The position numbers and the translations under genes were made by a program. Below the pieces are notes generated by a model. It made no database searches, had not been told where the DNA came from, and worked only from the letters and a program-made list of their open reading frames with translations. From Piscibacillus halophilus (GTDB taxonomy: Bacteria; Bacillota; Bacilli; Bacillales; Alkalibacillaceae), in contig NZ_FOES01000017.1 of the NCBI RefSeq assembly GCF_900110685.1, forward strand, positions 1 through 50,257: DNA of 50,257 nt. The letters run 5' to 3'. This document shows positions 16,714 to 25,312 of this stretch, one piece after another. Within the stretch, counting starts at the first letter, position 1. Each line of letters opens with the position of its first letter.

Positions 16714-19122
16714 TTAATCGGCTATTAAATGTAATGTACTGCCTGAATCAGCTTTTGTATCGGTTAAATGATAATTTCCTTCCACCCAATCGATTATTTG
16801 ATCATCATACCACTTACTACGATAATGTCCTGCCTGACCGGGTCCCACAATATGATAGGATTGATCAATACGATCCATGTCTATAACGAACCTCCATGAA
16901 GCACCATGATCAACCGTGCCATCATCTCTGAATGAAGTAGCCATAACGGTTACATGGCTTCCTCCAACTTGAACAGGATCCATTTTATTAAAGAAACGAT
17001 CTAAAAATGAAATGTTGGATAAAGGATGCGCAAAATATACTTGGTGGTAATCCCCCCACGCCCAATTGTTCATATCAGTACCATATTCATCCTTTAAGTT
17101 TTGAACGGTAATGGTAAACGAATCTTTAAACACTTTCTCTAATCCTCCGTTTTTATCAAACCAAAGGGACGTCTCGCCACTCAAAACATTAGCAATGAGT
17201 TGATCGACATTTTGCCCTTTTCCACTAAACATTGAATAAATATCTTCCGGGATATGTTCAGAGAATAATTGCTCTTCTACCTCATCAAAGAATTGATGGA
17301 AGATTAAGGGTTGTGGATCATTTTTATCGTCATTATAATCCCAATCTTTTAATAAAGATAACGCGGATTTCTCGTCTTCTGATAAATCTTGATTTTCTAG
17401 AATATCAACCATAATCGGTACTAACCATTCTGCCTGTAAGTTCATTTGGTCCATTTGAAGTTTCATCATATCTTCAACTGTTAATTGATCCTGTTTTTCT
17501 AATACTTGATAGATTCGAGTGTAACGGTAAGGTTGCGCCCACATATGACTAATATGATATGGGTATTGATCTGATATAACTTTATTATTGGCCGTTGCGA
17601 TAAAGCCTTTTTCTGGGTTAATTAAAGTCGGTAATTCGTTAAACGGGACATGCTCATTTAAATCATATTCCGATTCCCATCCTGGCAAAGGTAATAAAGC
17701 GTGATCTGGGTCTTGATATTTCGGAATTTTACCATTCGCTTTATAAGCAATCGTTCCGTCTTTAGATGCAAACACAAAGTTTTGTGCAGGAGCGTGAAAA
17801 TCTTCTAATGCTTGCTCGAATTCATCCCAGTTAGAAGCTCTATTAATGCTTAAAATTGCCGAAAGTTCGGGAGTGGGATCTAACGCCGTCCAATCAACTG
17901 AAAAAGCAGTCGAAGTTTCCTCTGGATCTATTCCATTCGTAAATTCTGAAATAATTGGACCATGGACCGTTTCCACTACTTCTAAATCAACAGATTCACC
18001 ATCTTTGACGTGTATTACTTCATTAATCACATCAGCTTCGACCCACTCCTCATCATATAAAAACTGATGCGGGTTTTCATCATGACGTTTTTCTAAATAT
18101 AATTGTTGAACATCAGGGCCAACATTGGTGACACCCCAAGCGATATCTTGATTATGTCCGAGAATGACACCAGGAACTCCAGCAAAAATAACACCTGATA
18201 CATCGTACTCACCGGATTTTAAGTGAACTTGATACCAAATAGATGGTGTTTGCAGACCTAAGTGCGGATCATTAGCCAATATTGGCATTCCACTTTCCGT
18301 CTTGTCTCCACTTACCACCCAGTTATTACTCCCATTAAATTCATGTGTCTTAGGAGCTTGCGCCATGCTTTTAGACAGGTCCACATATTCCTCATCTGAA
18401 ATATTCGTTAAAGCATTTTGGGGGTAAGTTGGAAATAATTCATAAGCTTCTTCCTCACTAAAATGATGAATTAAATAATAGTTAAAAGCTTGACGTTCCC
18501 AATGCCCTCCTAAATCGTAAGCCATATATTTACCAATTGTTAAAGAATCAATAATCGTCCACTCTTCCATGGAATCCATTCCCATTAATTTAAATTCAAC
18601 CGGCCATTTATTCTCTTTTTCAACCTCGCGAATATATTCATTTACACCATTCGCGTAAGCTTCTAAAGCCTGTTGTGCTTCATCGTCATATAACTCTAAA
18701 GAGGCTTCCGCTGCACGTCTTAACCCTAACGTTCTAAAATACTTATCTTGAGTCAATGCCGCCTCACCAGCAACTTCACTCAACCTTCCTGAAGCTTGCC
18801 TTCTCGACATTTCCATTTGAAATAGACGATCCTGTGCCGTTATATAACCTTGTGCATAAAATAAATCCTCATTCGATTGAGCTGAGATATGCGCAACACC
18901 ATCTTCATCTCTCAATACTGTCACATCTTCATTTAGTCCACCTAGTATTTGTTCCCCTTCTATTTGAGGAAGCGACCGATTAACGTAAGCGTTTACATAA
19001 ATGAATAAAGAAATGGCGATAATGAATAACGCACTTAATGAAATTAAAGTCCACTTAATCCATGGTTTCATCTTTTTCTTATGTACACTTTTCTCAATAT
19101 GTTCTTCTCGTACTGTTTCCAT
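16714..19122 (-). CDS. Penicillin-acylase-family N-terminal-nucleophile hydrolase
   Basis: An 802-aa surface protein with an N-terminal membrane anchor (about 23-46). The alpha-chain region contains DEDGVAHISA and AQGYITAQDRLFQMEM. Autocleavage is expected before Ser265 in FNGSNNW, making that serine the nucleophile. The beta chain follows with LANDPHLGLQTPS and WGVTNVGPD. The family hydrolyses amides such as penicillin side chains, acyl-homoserine lactones or lipopeptides; the natural substrate is not evident. GGGGAGAAGG precedes the ATG. Monocistronic, with its own promoter and terminator. Confidence 0.88.
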   Translation of the reverse strand: METVREEHIEKSVHKKKMKPWIKWTLISLSALFIIAISLFIYVNAYVNRSLPQIEGEQILGGLNEDVTVLRDEDGVAHISAQSNEDLFYAQGYITAQDRLFQMEMSRRQASGRLSEVAGEAALTQDKYFRTLGLRRAAEASLELYDDEAQQALEAYANGVNEYIREVEKENKWPVEFKLMGMDSMEEWTIIDSLTIGKYMAYDLGGHWERQAFNYYLIHHFSEEEAYELFPTYPQNALTNISDEEYVDLSKSMAQAPKTHEFNGSNNWVVSGDKTESGMPILANDPHLGLQTPSIWYQVHLKSGEYDVSGVIFAGVPGVILGHNQDIAWGVTNVGPDVQQLYLEKRHDENPHQFLYDEEWVEADVINEVIHVKDGESVDLEVVETVHGPIISEFTNGIDPEETSTAFSVDWTALDPTPELSAILSINRASNWDEFEQALEDFHAPAQNFVFASKDGTIAYKANGKIPKYQDPDHALLPLPGWESEYDLNEHVPFNELPTLINPEKGFIATANNKVISDQYPYHISHMWAQPYRYTRIYQVLEKQDQLTVEDMMKLQMDQMNLQAEWLVPIMVDILENQDLSEDEKSALSLLKDWDYNDDKNDPQPLIFHQFFDEVEEQLFSEHIPEDIYSMFSGKGQNVDQLIANVLSGETSLWFDKNGGLEKVFKDSFTITVQNLKDEYGTDMNNWAWGDYHQVYFAHPLSNISFLDRFFNKMDPVQVGGSHVTVMATSFRDDGTVDHGASWRFVIDMDRIDQSYHIVGPGQAGHYRSKWYDDQIIDWVEGNYHLTDTKADSGSTLHLIAD

Positions 19123-19160
19123 ACCTTCTCCCCCGATATTATGTTTTTATCTATTTTATT

Positions 19161-19189
19161 ATATTACAAAAATTTTGACATTTTAACAA
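19161..19189 (-). promoter_or_regulatory. Likely promoter of the acylase gene
   Basis: TTGTTA and TAATAT are 17 bp apart on the minus strand, 39 bp before the ATG. It overlaps a candidate promoter on the other strand. Confidence 0.45.
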
Positions 19190-19203
19190 TTTATGAACGA
19201 TTA
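19175..19203 (+). promoter_or_regulatory. Possible promoter of the small membrane-protein operon
   Basis: A perfect TTGACA at 19175 has only a weak -10 (CGATTA) 17 bp on. Transcription from here would favour the later start, at 19241, for the first small gene. Confidence 0.3.
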
Positions 19204-19240
19204 CCCTTTTTATTTCCTTAAACTCTTAATCTCGTTTAAA

Positions 19241-19381
19241 ATGGTTAAGGGTGATACATATAAAGCTTTAATCATCATATTTACATTAGCATTATTAATG
19301 TTATTCTTTATAAATCCACTGTGGTTAGATATTAGTTCCGATTACATTGTTATTAACGTTCGTCTGTTCTTATTTTTCTAG
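19241..19381 (+). CDS. Possible 46-aa membrane protein
   Basis: An open frame from the ATG at 19241 has two hydrophobic stretches (about 8-23 and 32-46) separated by PLWLDISSDY. There is no good ribosome site; an in-frame ATG at 19193 has none either. The main support is position: its stop codon overlaps the AGGAG site of the next small gene, followed by a third overlapping gene. I do not recognise it. Confidence 0.35.
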   Translation: MVKGDTYKALIIIFTLALLMLFFINPLWLDISSDYIVINVRLFLFF

Positions 19382-19390
19382 GAGACGTAT

Positions 19391-19480
19391 GTGAACTTAT
19401 TAATTATAAGTCTATCAACTGGGACGATTATTGGAATGACCACATTTACTTTTATCGTTGAGGTGAACTATTTTGACTAA
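19391..19480 (+). CDS. 29-aa membrane microprotein
   Basis: A GTG start six bases after AGGAG encodes NLLIISLSTGTIIGMTTFTF and an acidic end, a single membrane helix. Its last eight bases overlap the start of the 217-aa gene, and it contains that gene's AGGTGA ribosome site, so translational coupling is likely. The family is unknown to me. The alternative is that it is a leader whose translation opens the downstream start. Confidence 0.45.
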   Translation: MNLLIISLSTGTIIGMTTFTFIVEVNYFD

Positions 19481-20126
19481 TAAAAAGAAGGCTTTAATCG
19501 CAGGGATTATCGGGGCCGTATTACTAGGAGCAATCATTTTATATTTAAGCTATTTAGGTTTATCACCAGACTCTGATCGTGTAGATGAGGTTGAAAAACA
19601 AGCCAATCAATATATGGAAGAACATTTTCAACAAGATTATGAAATCATCGATACGTTATACGATAATGTAGATGTATACGATACGTTTAGTTATGCTGCT
19701 ATTGTTGAATTAGAAAATGACGATCGTTTTAAGTTTTTAGTTTTTGAACATAATGAAACAAATGAATTGACCGATAGTTATGTAGCTGAGCATTTTGAAT
19801 ATGAGTTAGAATCTGTTTTACAGCCACTTTTAAATGAAGCTTATGGTGAAGACAATGTTCAAGAATTATGGCTAACCTATCCAAAAGATGCCGGTCAGCA
19901 GCTTAACTTAGATCATACAAATGTTACATCAGTTACCGAACACGATTTAAAGCCAGTCATCCGCATTACATTGGACCGCGGACAGGAAGATGATGATGAG
20001 GAAAAACTCGATCAAATTATAAGTGAGATTCAAGACGAATTAAATATTAGCGGTGGACATGTAACATTAAGCTTTAACGATTCCGCGATTATGTTTAAAG
20101 ATAAAGATATTAAAAAAGAATTTTAA
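19473..20126 (+). CDS. Membrane-anchored protein of unknown function, 217 aa
   Basis: A TTG start seven bases after GAGGTGA. One N-terminal helix (about 8-28) anchors a very acidic, probably extracellular domain. The domain alternates helices and strands, with YMEEHFQQDYEIIDTLY near the start and an acidic run (DRGQEDDDEE) near 169-178. I do not recognise the family. It is last in a run of small membrane genes on this strand and ends in a shared terminator. Confidence 0.65.
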   Translation: MTNKKKALIAGIIGAVLLGAIILYLSYLGLSPDSDRVDEVEKQANQYMEEHFQQDYEIIDTLYDNVDVYDTFSYAAIVELENDDRFKFLVFEHNETNELTDSYVAEHFEYELESVLQPLLNEAYGEDNVQELWLTYPKDAGQQLNLDHTNVTSVTEHDLKPVIRITLDRGQEDDDEEKLDQIISEIQDELNISGGHVTLSFNDSAIMFKDKDIKKEF

Positions 20127-20132
20127 ACCATG

Positions 20133-20161
20133 AAAAAAGGAAGCATTTTAGCTTCCTTTTA
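20133..20161. terminator. Bidirectional terminator, 217-aa gene and glutathione peroxidase
   Basis: AAAAAAGGAAGC and GCTTCCTTTT form the stem. The stop codon of the peroxidase gene sits in the six-base loop. Confidence 0.75.
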
Positions 20162-20630
20162 TTAATGCTTTAATATCTTCTTCTATTTTTTCCGGTTTTG
20201 TTTGGGGTGAATAACGTTCGACTACATTACCATTTCGGTCCACTAGGAATTTAGTGAAATTCCATTTTATCTCCCCACCTAATAACCCTTTCTTTTCTTC
20301 TGTTAAGTATTTAAATAGCGGTGCTTTATGGTCACCCTTCACATCGATTTTTTTATAAACCGGGAACGTGACACCGTAATTGGTTTGACAAAACTCTAAT
20401 ATTTCTTCTTGTTGTTCAAACTCTTGATTCATAAATTGGTCTGATGGAAACCCTAACACCTTAAACCCTTCGTCTTTATACGTCTCGTACAATTTCTGCA
20501 AACCTTCAAACTGTGGTGTAAAACCACATTTACTAGCTGTATTCACTATGAGTAATATCTGTCCTTTATGTTCGCTTAACGATTCCATTTCACCATTACT
20601 TTTTTCAACTTGTAAATCATATACACTCAT
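20148..20630 (-). CDS. bsaA: Glutathione peroxidase-like thiol peroxidase
   Basis: A 160-aa cytosolic peroxidase of the GPx family, which reduces hydroperoxides with a cysteine instead of selenocysteine. Cys35 in NTASKCGFT is the peroxidatic residue; the second cysteine in EFCQTNYG is the likely resolving one, so thioredoxin (or bacillithiol) is a more likely donor than glutathione. The WNFTKFLVD box with catalytic Trp and Asn is present. The FPSDQF loop has Ser where many members have Cys. Its start overlaps the stop of a 46-aa zinc-finger gene (ATGA), so the two are coupled. Confidence 0.9.
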   Translation of the reverse strand: MSVYDLQVEKSNGEMESLSEHKGQILLIVNTASKCGFTPQFEGLQKLYETYKDEGFKVLGFPSDQFMNQEFEQQEEILEFCQTNYGVTFPVYKKIDVKGDHKAPLFKYLTEEKKGLLGGEIKWNFTKFLVDRNGNVVERYSPQTKPEKIEEDIKALIKGS

Positions 20631-20767
20631 TCAAACACCTTCTTTTCCTTATTTTGATAACAATGATCACAATAAAGCTGACCATGATGATGTACCCCAT
20701 TTAAGAAACCATTTTCACAATACACGGGTTTATGACAGCTGTGACAATAACCAACCAGTTCCTCCAT
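20627..20767 (-). CDS. 46-aa zinc-finger microprotein coupled to the peroxidase
   Basis: The peptide has two cysteine pairs, CHSC (8-11) and CDHC (33-36), with extra His residues (25-29) and Cys17 between them; this should bind zinc in a LIM/ribbon-like knuckle. GGCGGG lies five bases before the ATG at 20767. Its TGA overlaps the peroxidase ATG by two bases. I know no name for it. Next to a thiol peroxidase, a redox-labile zinc site is an attractive idea but unproven. Confidence 0.6.
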   Translation of the reverse strand: MEELVGYCHSCHKPVYCENGFLNGVHHHGQLYCDHCYQNKEKKVFE

Positions 20768-20841
20768 ACCATCCCGCCTTTTAAACTCTTTATTATATTG
20801 TAGCAAAAATCTAGGCCTTCTTTATATTTAAACGCTCGGCA

Positions 20842-20850
20842 TGATATAAT
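20842..20850 (+). promoter_or_regulatory. Extended -10 promoter element
   Basis: TGATATAAT is an extended -10 (TGnTATAAT) about 38 bp before the 47-aa gene. No clear -35 is visible. Confidence 0.4.
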
Positions 20851-20887
20851 TAAAGTAAATCCTCTTTACAAAGGGAGGCGGAAATCG

Positions 20888-21031
20888 TTGGGATTAAAGT
20901 CCAATATTTATAAGATTTTAAGAATTTGGAATGACGTCGACGCCGTTAAAAAAGGGCGCGTTGGAAAGCGAGTTGGTCGACGTGTCGCAGGAAAAACAAC
21001 AGGTAAAGCATTAAGAAAGTTATTTAAATAA
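20888..21031 (+). CDS. 47-aa basic conserved small protein
   Basis: From a TTG eight bases after GGGAGG the frame encodes a strongly basic peptide, ending in AGKTTGKALRKLFK. It resembles a small conserved Bacillaceae protein of unknown role, often MGLKSK... in my memory. Its own extended -10 and perfect terminator support it. The Lys/Arg-rich, Gly-spaced middle suggests nucleic-acid or membrane-surface binding; that is inference from charge alone. Confidence 0.65.
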   Translation: MGLKSNIYKILRIWNDVDAVKKGRVGKRVGRRVAGKTTGKALRKLFK

Positions 21032-21034
21032 ATT

Positions 21035-21068
21035 GAGGAGTGGCACTATTCGCCACTCCTCTTTTATT
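21035..21068. terminator. Terminator after the 47-aa gene
   Basis: A perfect 10-bp stem, GAGGAGTGGC with its complement, is followed by TTTTATTTC. It may also stop the convergent PepSY gene. Confidence 0.85.
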
Positions 21069-21096
21069 TCATCACGCTTTTCGCGTGTTATTGTAT

Positions 21097-21744
21097 TTAG
21101 TCCATTTCTACTTCTAATATTTTACCAGTATAGGCATCAATCGTGATTTCCGTTTCTTGTTCCCCAATCACTTCGATTTCGTATACATAATGACCATCAT
21201 CTTCATCTAAATCAATTTCAGAAATTTTACCTTGAGCAACTTCTAATGCTAGTTTGATAGCTTTTTCTTTCCCAATGACATCTTTAGAGCTTGTTTCTGT
21301 TTGTGATTCTGCTTGAAGGTCCACATCAACTCTATGATCATCGTCTTGGTCATCTTCATCTCGGTCACTATCTTTTTCGGTTTGATCATCGTCAAATTTT
21401 TCTTCAACATTTACAATTTTCCCGGTGTAGGCATCGATTATTAGTTCATATTCTTTTTTATCTTTAATGACTTCCACTTCAAAAAATGCCTTACCTTCAC
21501 CTTTTGTTTCTAATTCAACCTCTTCGATTGTTCCATTAACTTTACTAAGTACAATGTCCTCTAATTCTTCTACACCAATTAATTTATTTGTATTTACTGC
21601 TACTTGGGATTCCATATCGCCTTTCACATCCATTTCTTTATCAGAGGTTTTGGATGACAATGAATCACTGTATGATACTGCCCCAACAGTACCACCAACA
21701 GCTATTGAGCTAGCTAAAGCACCAACAATTATTTTTCTTCTCAT
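21097..21744 (-). CDS. Secreted protein with two PepSY domains
   Basis: A 215-aa exported protein. The signal peptide covers about 1-24. Two PepSY domains (about 56-117 and 155-215) each end in the typical IDAYTGKI strand and flank a very acidic linker (121-137). PepSY domains are thought to inhibit or modulate proteases or sensor kinases at the cell surface. It lies downstream of a PepSY-HK-RR operon, separated from it by a terminator, and has its own promoter region with direct repeats. It may therefore be a target of that system. AGGAGG precedes the ATG. Confidence 0.82.
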   Translation of the reverse strand: MRRKIIVGALASSIAVGGTVGAVSYSDSLSSKTSDKEMDVKGDMESQVAVNTNKLIGVEELEDIVLSKVNGTIEEVELETKGEGKAFFEVEVIKDKKEYELIIDAYTGKIVNVEEKFDDDQTEKDSDRDEDDQDDDHRVDVDLQAESQTETSSKDVIGKEKAIKLALEVAQGKISEIDLDEDDGHYVYEIEVIGEQETEITIDAYTGKILEVEMD

Positions 21745-21802
21745 ATATAAATACCTCCTAATATGTTTCTAGTCTTAATATATCTTTTCAATCTGAGAAA
21801 AC

Positions 21803-21832
21803 TTAGAACAGAATATTAGAAAACGATTAGAA
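21803..21832 (-). promoter_or_regulatory. Triple TTAGAA direct repeat upstream of the PepSY gene
   Basis: TTAGAA occurs at 21803, 21816 and 21827 (spacings 13 and 11 bp), some 60-90 bp before the gene start. A possible -10 (TATATT) lies between the repeats and the gene. Direct repeats at about one helical turn next to a -35 position are typical of OmpR-family regulators; the regulator at 24225 is the obvious candidate. Confidence 0.4.
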
Positions 21833-21897
21833 TTTCATAAAAATTAATTAACCTTTCAAAAAAGGCATTTATGACCTAAAAAAATAGCTTTTTTCCA

Positions 21898-21917
21898 ATG
21901 TTTGTCCTACCAAACAT
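21898..21917. repeat. 7-bp inverted repeat
   Basis: ATGTTTG and CAAACAT are separated by six bases, between the terminator and the direct repeats. No T-run follows, so an operator is more likely than a terminator. Low certainty. Confidence 0.3.
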
Positions 21918-21928
21918 GAAATGATGCT

Positions 21929-21958
21929 AAAAAAAGAACAGAGCATATCGCTCTGTCC
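21929..21958 (-). terminator. Terminator of the two-component operon
   Basis: ACAGAGC and GCTCTGT pair around GATAT, followed by TCTTTTTTT on the minus strand. Confidence 0.8.
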
Positions 21959-21959
21959 C

Positions 21960-22820
21960 TTAATCTTCTTCTTGATCTTGATCATCATCGTCATCATCTT
22001 TGTCATCCCAAATTACAGTTACTTCTCCATTTAATGCATTAATTCTCATGGTAACGTCTTGATCATTTTCTGTTTCAATTTCAATGATGTAATATAAGGT
22101 GCCGTTAATTTCCTTGTATTCAAAATCTTCAATTTCACCGCTTTGTTTATCTAATGCAATGTCAATTGCCTCTTCTTGTGATATTGGGGTCTGAGTTTTT
22201 AACTCAATCTGTTCGTCAGTTACTTCTCCCGTCTGTGCATCAATCATTAAATGGATAAACTCATTTTTATCCTCAATTTCTACACCATAGTAAGGTCGTT
22301 CTTCATCCATAAATTCAATCGATTGAAATTCACCTTCGTATTCATCTTGAAGTTCTTTTAATATTTCATCTTTGGTTAAAAATTCTTGTTCAGGTTCCTT
22401 TACGATTTCATGATCCCCATTATTTTCTTTATCGGGGACACTATTGGATTCTTCTTGTTCATCTTCATTGCTTGGTTCTTCCACATCTTCTTCCGTTTTT
22501 TCTTCTTCACCAACGGAATCTTGTTCTTTCTCATCTGATTGAGCGGTTTGGTGAGATCTTATCTCCTCTAATTCACCACTTTGTTTATTGACGATGACAA
22601 TATAAGAACCTGAAGGCAGTTTGACCTTAATTGAATAATGTTTAACGTCTTCTATCACTTCTTCTATATCACCTGAATAGGTATCTAACACAATTTGTTC
22701 GGCTTCTTCTTGTGATATTTGTTCAGCGGACGTTGTTCCGAATAAGAACTGTTGTGCCAACACAAATACCACAACGGTAATAATCGCTCCTCCCAACATC
22801 CAGATGATTCGTTCTTTCAT
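21960..22820 (-). CDS. Membrane-anchored protein with three PepSY domains
   Basis: A 286-aa protein with an N-terminal membrane helix (about 7-27). Three PepSY-type repeats follow at about 34-96, 150-200 and 215-275; the first two are separated by a highly acidic, Glu-rich linker. The C-terminus is almost all Asp/Glu. It is last in the RR-HK-PepSY series, like YkoI beside YkoG/YkoH in Bacillus subtilis. It may tune the kinase from the outside. There are 59 bp between it and the kinase gene and no terminator. Confidence 0.8.
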   Translation of the reverse strand: MKERIIWMLGGAIITVVVFVLAQQFLFGTTSAEQISQEEAEQIVLDTYSGDIEEVIEDVKHYSIKVKLPSGSYIVIVNKQSGELEEIRSHQTAQSDEKEQDSVGEEEKTEEDVEEPSNEDEQEESNSVPDKENNGDHEIVKEPEQEFLTKDEILKELQDEYEGEFQSIEFMDEERPYYGVEIEDKNEFIHLMIDAQTGEVTDEQIELKTQTPISQEEAIDIALDKQSGEIEDFEYKEINGTLYYIIEIETENDQDVTMRINALNGEVTVIWDDKDDDDDDQDQEED

Positions 22821-22879
22821 CTATATCCATCCTTAAATGATCATTTTATTAATATATCATACACATCTGACATTAAAAT

Positions 22880-24241
22880 TTAATGAGAACTCAATGAATT
22901 TAAACTTAGAATGACCGTTGTACCTTCACCGACACGACTATCGAGCTCAATATCAATATTTAAGGAATCAGCCAACTCTTTAGCTAAGGCTAAACCTAAT
23001 CCAGTTCCACCATGGTCTCGATTACGCGCTTCATCGACTCGATAAAAACGATCGAATACCTTTTCTAGTGAATCTTCGGGAATTCCGATTCCTTGATCTT
23101 CTATCTTGATTATAGGTTTTGAACCATGACTTAATTCAATACGAACTGGTTCATCACTATATTTGCAGGCGTTATCGATGAAAATATAAATAAGCTGTTT
23201 CAACTTCTGTTTATCAGATTGAATAATAATTGATTCTTCCGCGTCCATGTGAATGCTTCGTCGATAAACTCGCTCCATATTTTTCGCAACACCTTCTATG
23301 AGTTGGTTCAACTGAATTTCTGTAATATCTAATTTCCAGTCTTGATCTCGTCTCGCGAGTAATAACAATTGCTCCGTTAAATCTTTCATTCGTACTGCCT
23401 CTAAATGTATCGCGTCAATCGATTCTTGGACCACCTCAGGCCGCTCAAGCCCACGTCTTTTAACTAAGCTAGCGTAACTTTCAATCACTGTTAATGGCGT
23501 TCTCAACTCATGTGATGCATTTGAAACGAACGCTTCTTGTTTCTCGTAATTTTCCTTAAGTAAATCCATCAGCTCATTAAATGTTTGCCCCATTGTATAT
23601 AATTCATCATTAGATTGTTTATTTAATGGAATGTGTTTAAACGTTTGACTACTTTTAATCTCATTCATGGTTTGAATGAGTGATTGAATCGGACGAATAA
23701 TTAGATCCGACAATAACTTACCTGAAACAAATACTGGTATTAATGCAATGATCGTTACTAGGAATAACACCAGTTTTAAAATATCTAAATTATTATCTAC
23801 TGTTTCTAAGCTTTCAAACACTTGCATATAAACAACTTGACCGTCTCGCCATATCGTAGGAAGTTGGACAAAACCATACGAGACATCTGAATGGGTAATA
23901 ACCCCTGATTGTCTTCCGCGTTCAAAACTTATTTGATAATCCTTTAAGGTATTAGGGACTTCTCCTGATAACACAGCAGGTGACATTAACTGCCCATCTT
24001 GATTGACAATCCTTAGCATACCATCATTCGGTACATAAAAACTCATCAAATCGATGACAGAGAATTCATCCGTTTCATTTCTTAGCCCTGAAAGGATATT
24101 CTGTGCATTCGATTCAACTCGATTTAATTCACGATCATATGTAATATTTATGAAAGTAAAATAAATCGTGGCAGACAACAGTATCACTAAAATGACAAAT
24201 AAAAATGTTGAGTAGAAAAAAATCTTATTTTTTAGTTTCAT
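22880..24241 (-). CDS. Sensor histidine kinase, YkoH-like
   Basis: A 453-aa HK with helices at about 9-32 and 154-175 enclosing an outer sensor of 120 residues, then HAMP, the dimerisation domain with phospho-acceptor His244 (SNASHELRTPL) and an HATPase domain with DNACKYS, EDQGIGI and GGTGLGL. I choose ATG 24241, five bases after GAAGGA; the ATG at 24247 touches that site. The start lies inside the regulator gene (17-bp overlap). With a PepSY gene behind it the set matches ykoGHI; the stimulus is unknown. Confidence 0.87.
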   Translation of the reverse strand: MKLKNKIFFYSTFLFVILVILLSATIYFTFINITYDRELNRVESNAQNILSGLRNETDEFSVIDLMSFYVPNDGMLRIVNQDGQLMSPAVLSGEVPNTLKDYQISFERGRQSGVITHSDVSYGFVQLPTIWRDGQVVYMQVFESLETVDNNLDILKLVLFLVTIIALIPVFVSGKLLSDLIIRPIQSLIQTMNEIKSSQTFKHIPLNKQSNDELYTMGQTFNELMDLLKENYEKQEAFVSNASHELRTPLTVIESYASLVKRRGLERPEVVQESIDAIHLEAVRMKDLTEQLLLLARRDQDWKLDITEIQLNQLIEGVAKNMERVYRRSIHMDAEESIIIQSDKQKLKQLIYIFIDNACKYSDEPVRIELSHGSKPIIKIEDQGIGIPEDSLEKVFDRFYRVDEARNRDHGGTGLGLALAKELADSLNIDIELDSRVGEGTTVILSLNSLSSH

Positions 24242-24932
24242 ATGCATCCTTCAAAACATAGCCGACTCCACGAACTGTATGAATTAAATCATGGTCTTGT
24301 TCGGCATCAATTTTTTTTCTTAAATAACGAACATATACGTCCACTACATTCGTATCACCTACATAATCAAAGCCCCATACCTGATCTAGAATTTGATCAC
24401 GAGTTAAAACTTGTCGCTTATGATTCAAAAAGTATACTAACAGATCAAATTCACGTGGTGTTAATTCGATAAAACGCTCTCCTCTATAGACTTCTCGAGT
24501 CGTTTGATTAAGTTTTAAATTCTCAAAGCTTAACCATTCATCTTCTGCTTCAACTTGATTTGTTTGAACCTGCCTTAATGCCGCTCGAATACGTGCTAAC
24601 AACTCTTCAATTTCAAAAGGCTTCGTTATATAATCATTCGCTCCAAGATCTAACCCTGTTACTTTATCTTCTGTTGATCCTTTTGCAGTTAGTAATAAAA
24701 TCGGAGTATGAGTATCATTTTTTCTAATTCGTCTTAATAATTCTATCCCACTCATTTCCGGAAGCATGATATCTAATAAAATTAAATCCCATGTTTGAGA
24801 GCGATACAGTTCTAAAGCATCATACCCTGAGTGAGCTTTACTAACTGTATACCCTTCATAACCTAATTCAAGCTCTAAAACTCGAGCAATTTTTTCTTCA
24901 TCTTCTATGACTAAAATACTTGTGTCTGACAT
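24225..24932 (-). CDS. OmpR-family response regulator, YkoG-like
   Basis: A 235-aa regulator with a receiver domain (phospho-acceptor Asp54 in ILLDIMLPEM) and a winged-helix DNA-binding domain ending in HTVRGVGYVLK. AGAGGTG precedes the ATG. First gene of the operon, divergent from the zinc-ribbon gene at 25010. Probable targets are its own operon and the PepSY gene at 21097, whose upstream region has TTAGAA repeats; this is inferred. Confidence 0.9.
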   Translation of the reverse strand: MSDTSILVIEDEEKIARVLELELGYEGYTVSKAHSGYDALELYRSQTWDLILLDIMLPEMSGIELLRRIRKNDTHTPILLLTAKGSTEDKVTGLDLGANDYITKPFEIEELLARIRAALRQVQTNQVEAEDEWLSFENLKLNQTTREVYRGERFIELTPREFDLLVYFLNHKRQVLTRDQILDQVWGFDYVGDTNVVDVYVRYLRKKIDAEQDHDLIHTVRGVGYVLKDAYETKK

Positions 24933-25009
24933 CCAAACACCTCTTTCAACATTCAGGTCTAATTTTCACTCAAATGTATGATACCATATAACTAGATAGG
25001 GGTGGTATT

Positions 25010-25312
25010 ATGCCAAAATGTCCTCACTGTCATCAACCATTTATGTATAAACAATTGTTACGTATTTCCTGGAGTAGTAGGGTTGGGGTCGAATGTTCAA
25101 ATTGTCAAAAAACATCTTTTGAGTCAGCCAGTAGTAAAAAGAAATTGACGTTAGTCACGATTATCACACCCATTACGATAATTATTTTTCGTGAATTATT
25201 GAACTTATCAATGACAGTTGTATCCTTCATCATTCTAATGTTCTTAGGGATACTGACTTTAACATTGCCTTTATACACGAAATTAACAAAAGAGGAAGAA
25301 CCGTTGTGGTAA
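25010..25312 (+). CDS. CXXC zinc-ribbon membrane protein
   Basis: A 100-aa protein. CPHC (4-7) and CSNC (29-32) form a zinc ribbon, followed by two membrane helices (about 46-63 and 66-88). This matches the small cxxc_20_cxxc (TIGR04104) family of unknown function. AGGGGTGG precedes the ATG. It overlaps the DCC gene by 7 bp, so the two are coupled. Confidence 0.75.
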   Translation: MPKCPHCHQPFMYKQLLRISWSSRVGVECSNCQKTSFESASSKKKLTLVTIITPITIIIFRELLNLSMTVVSFIILMFLGILTLTLPLYTKLTKEEEPLW

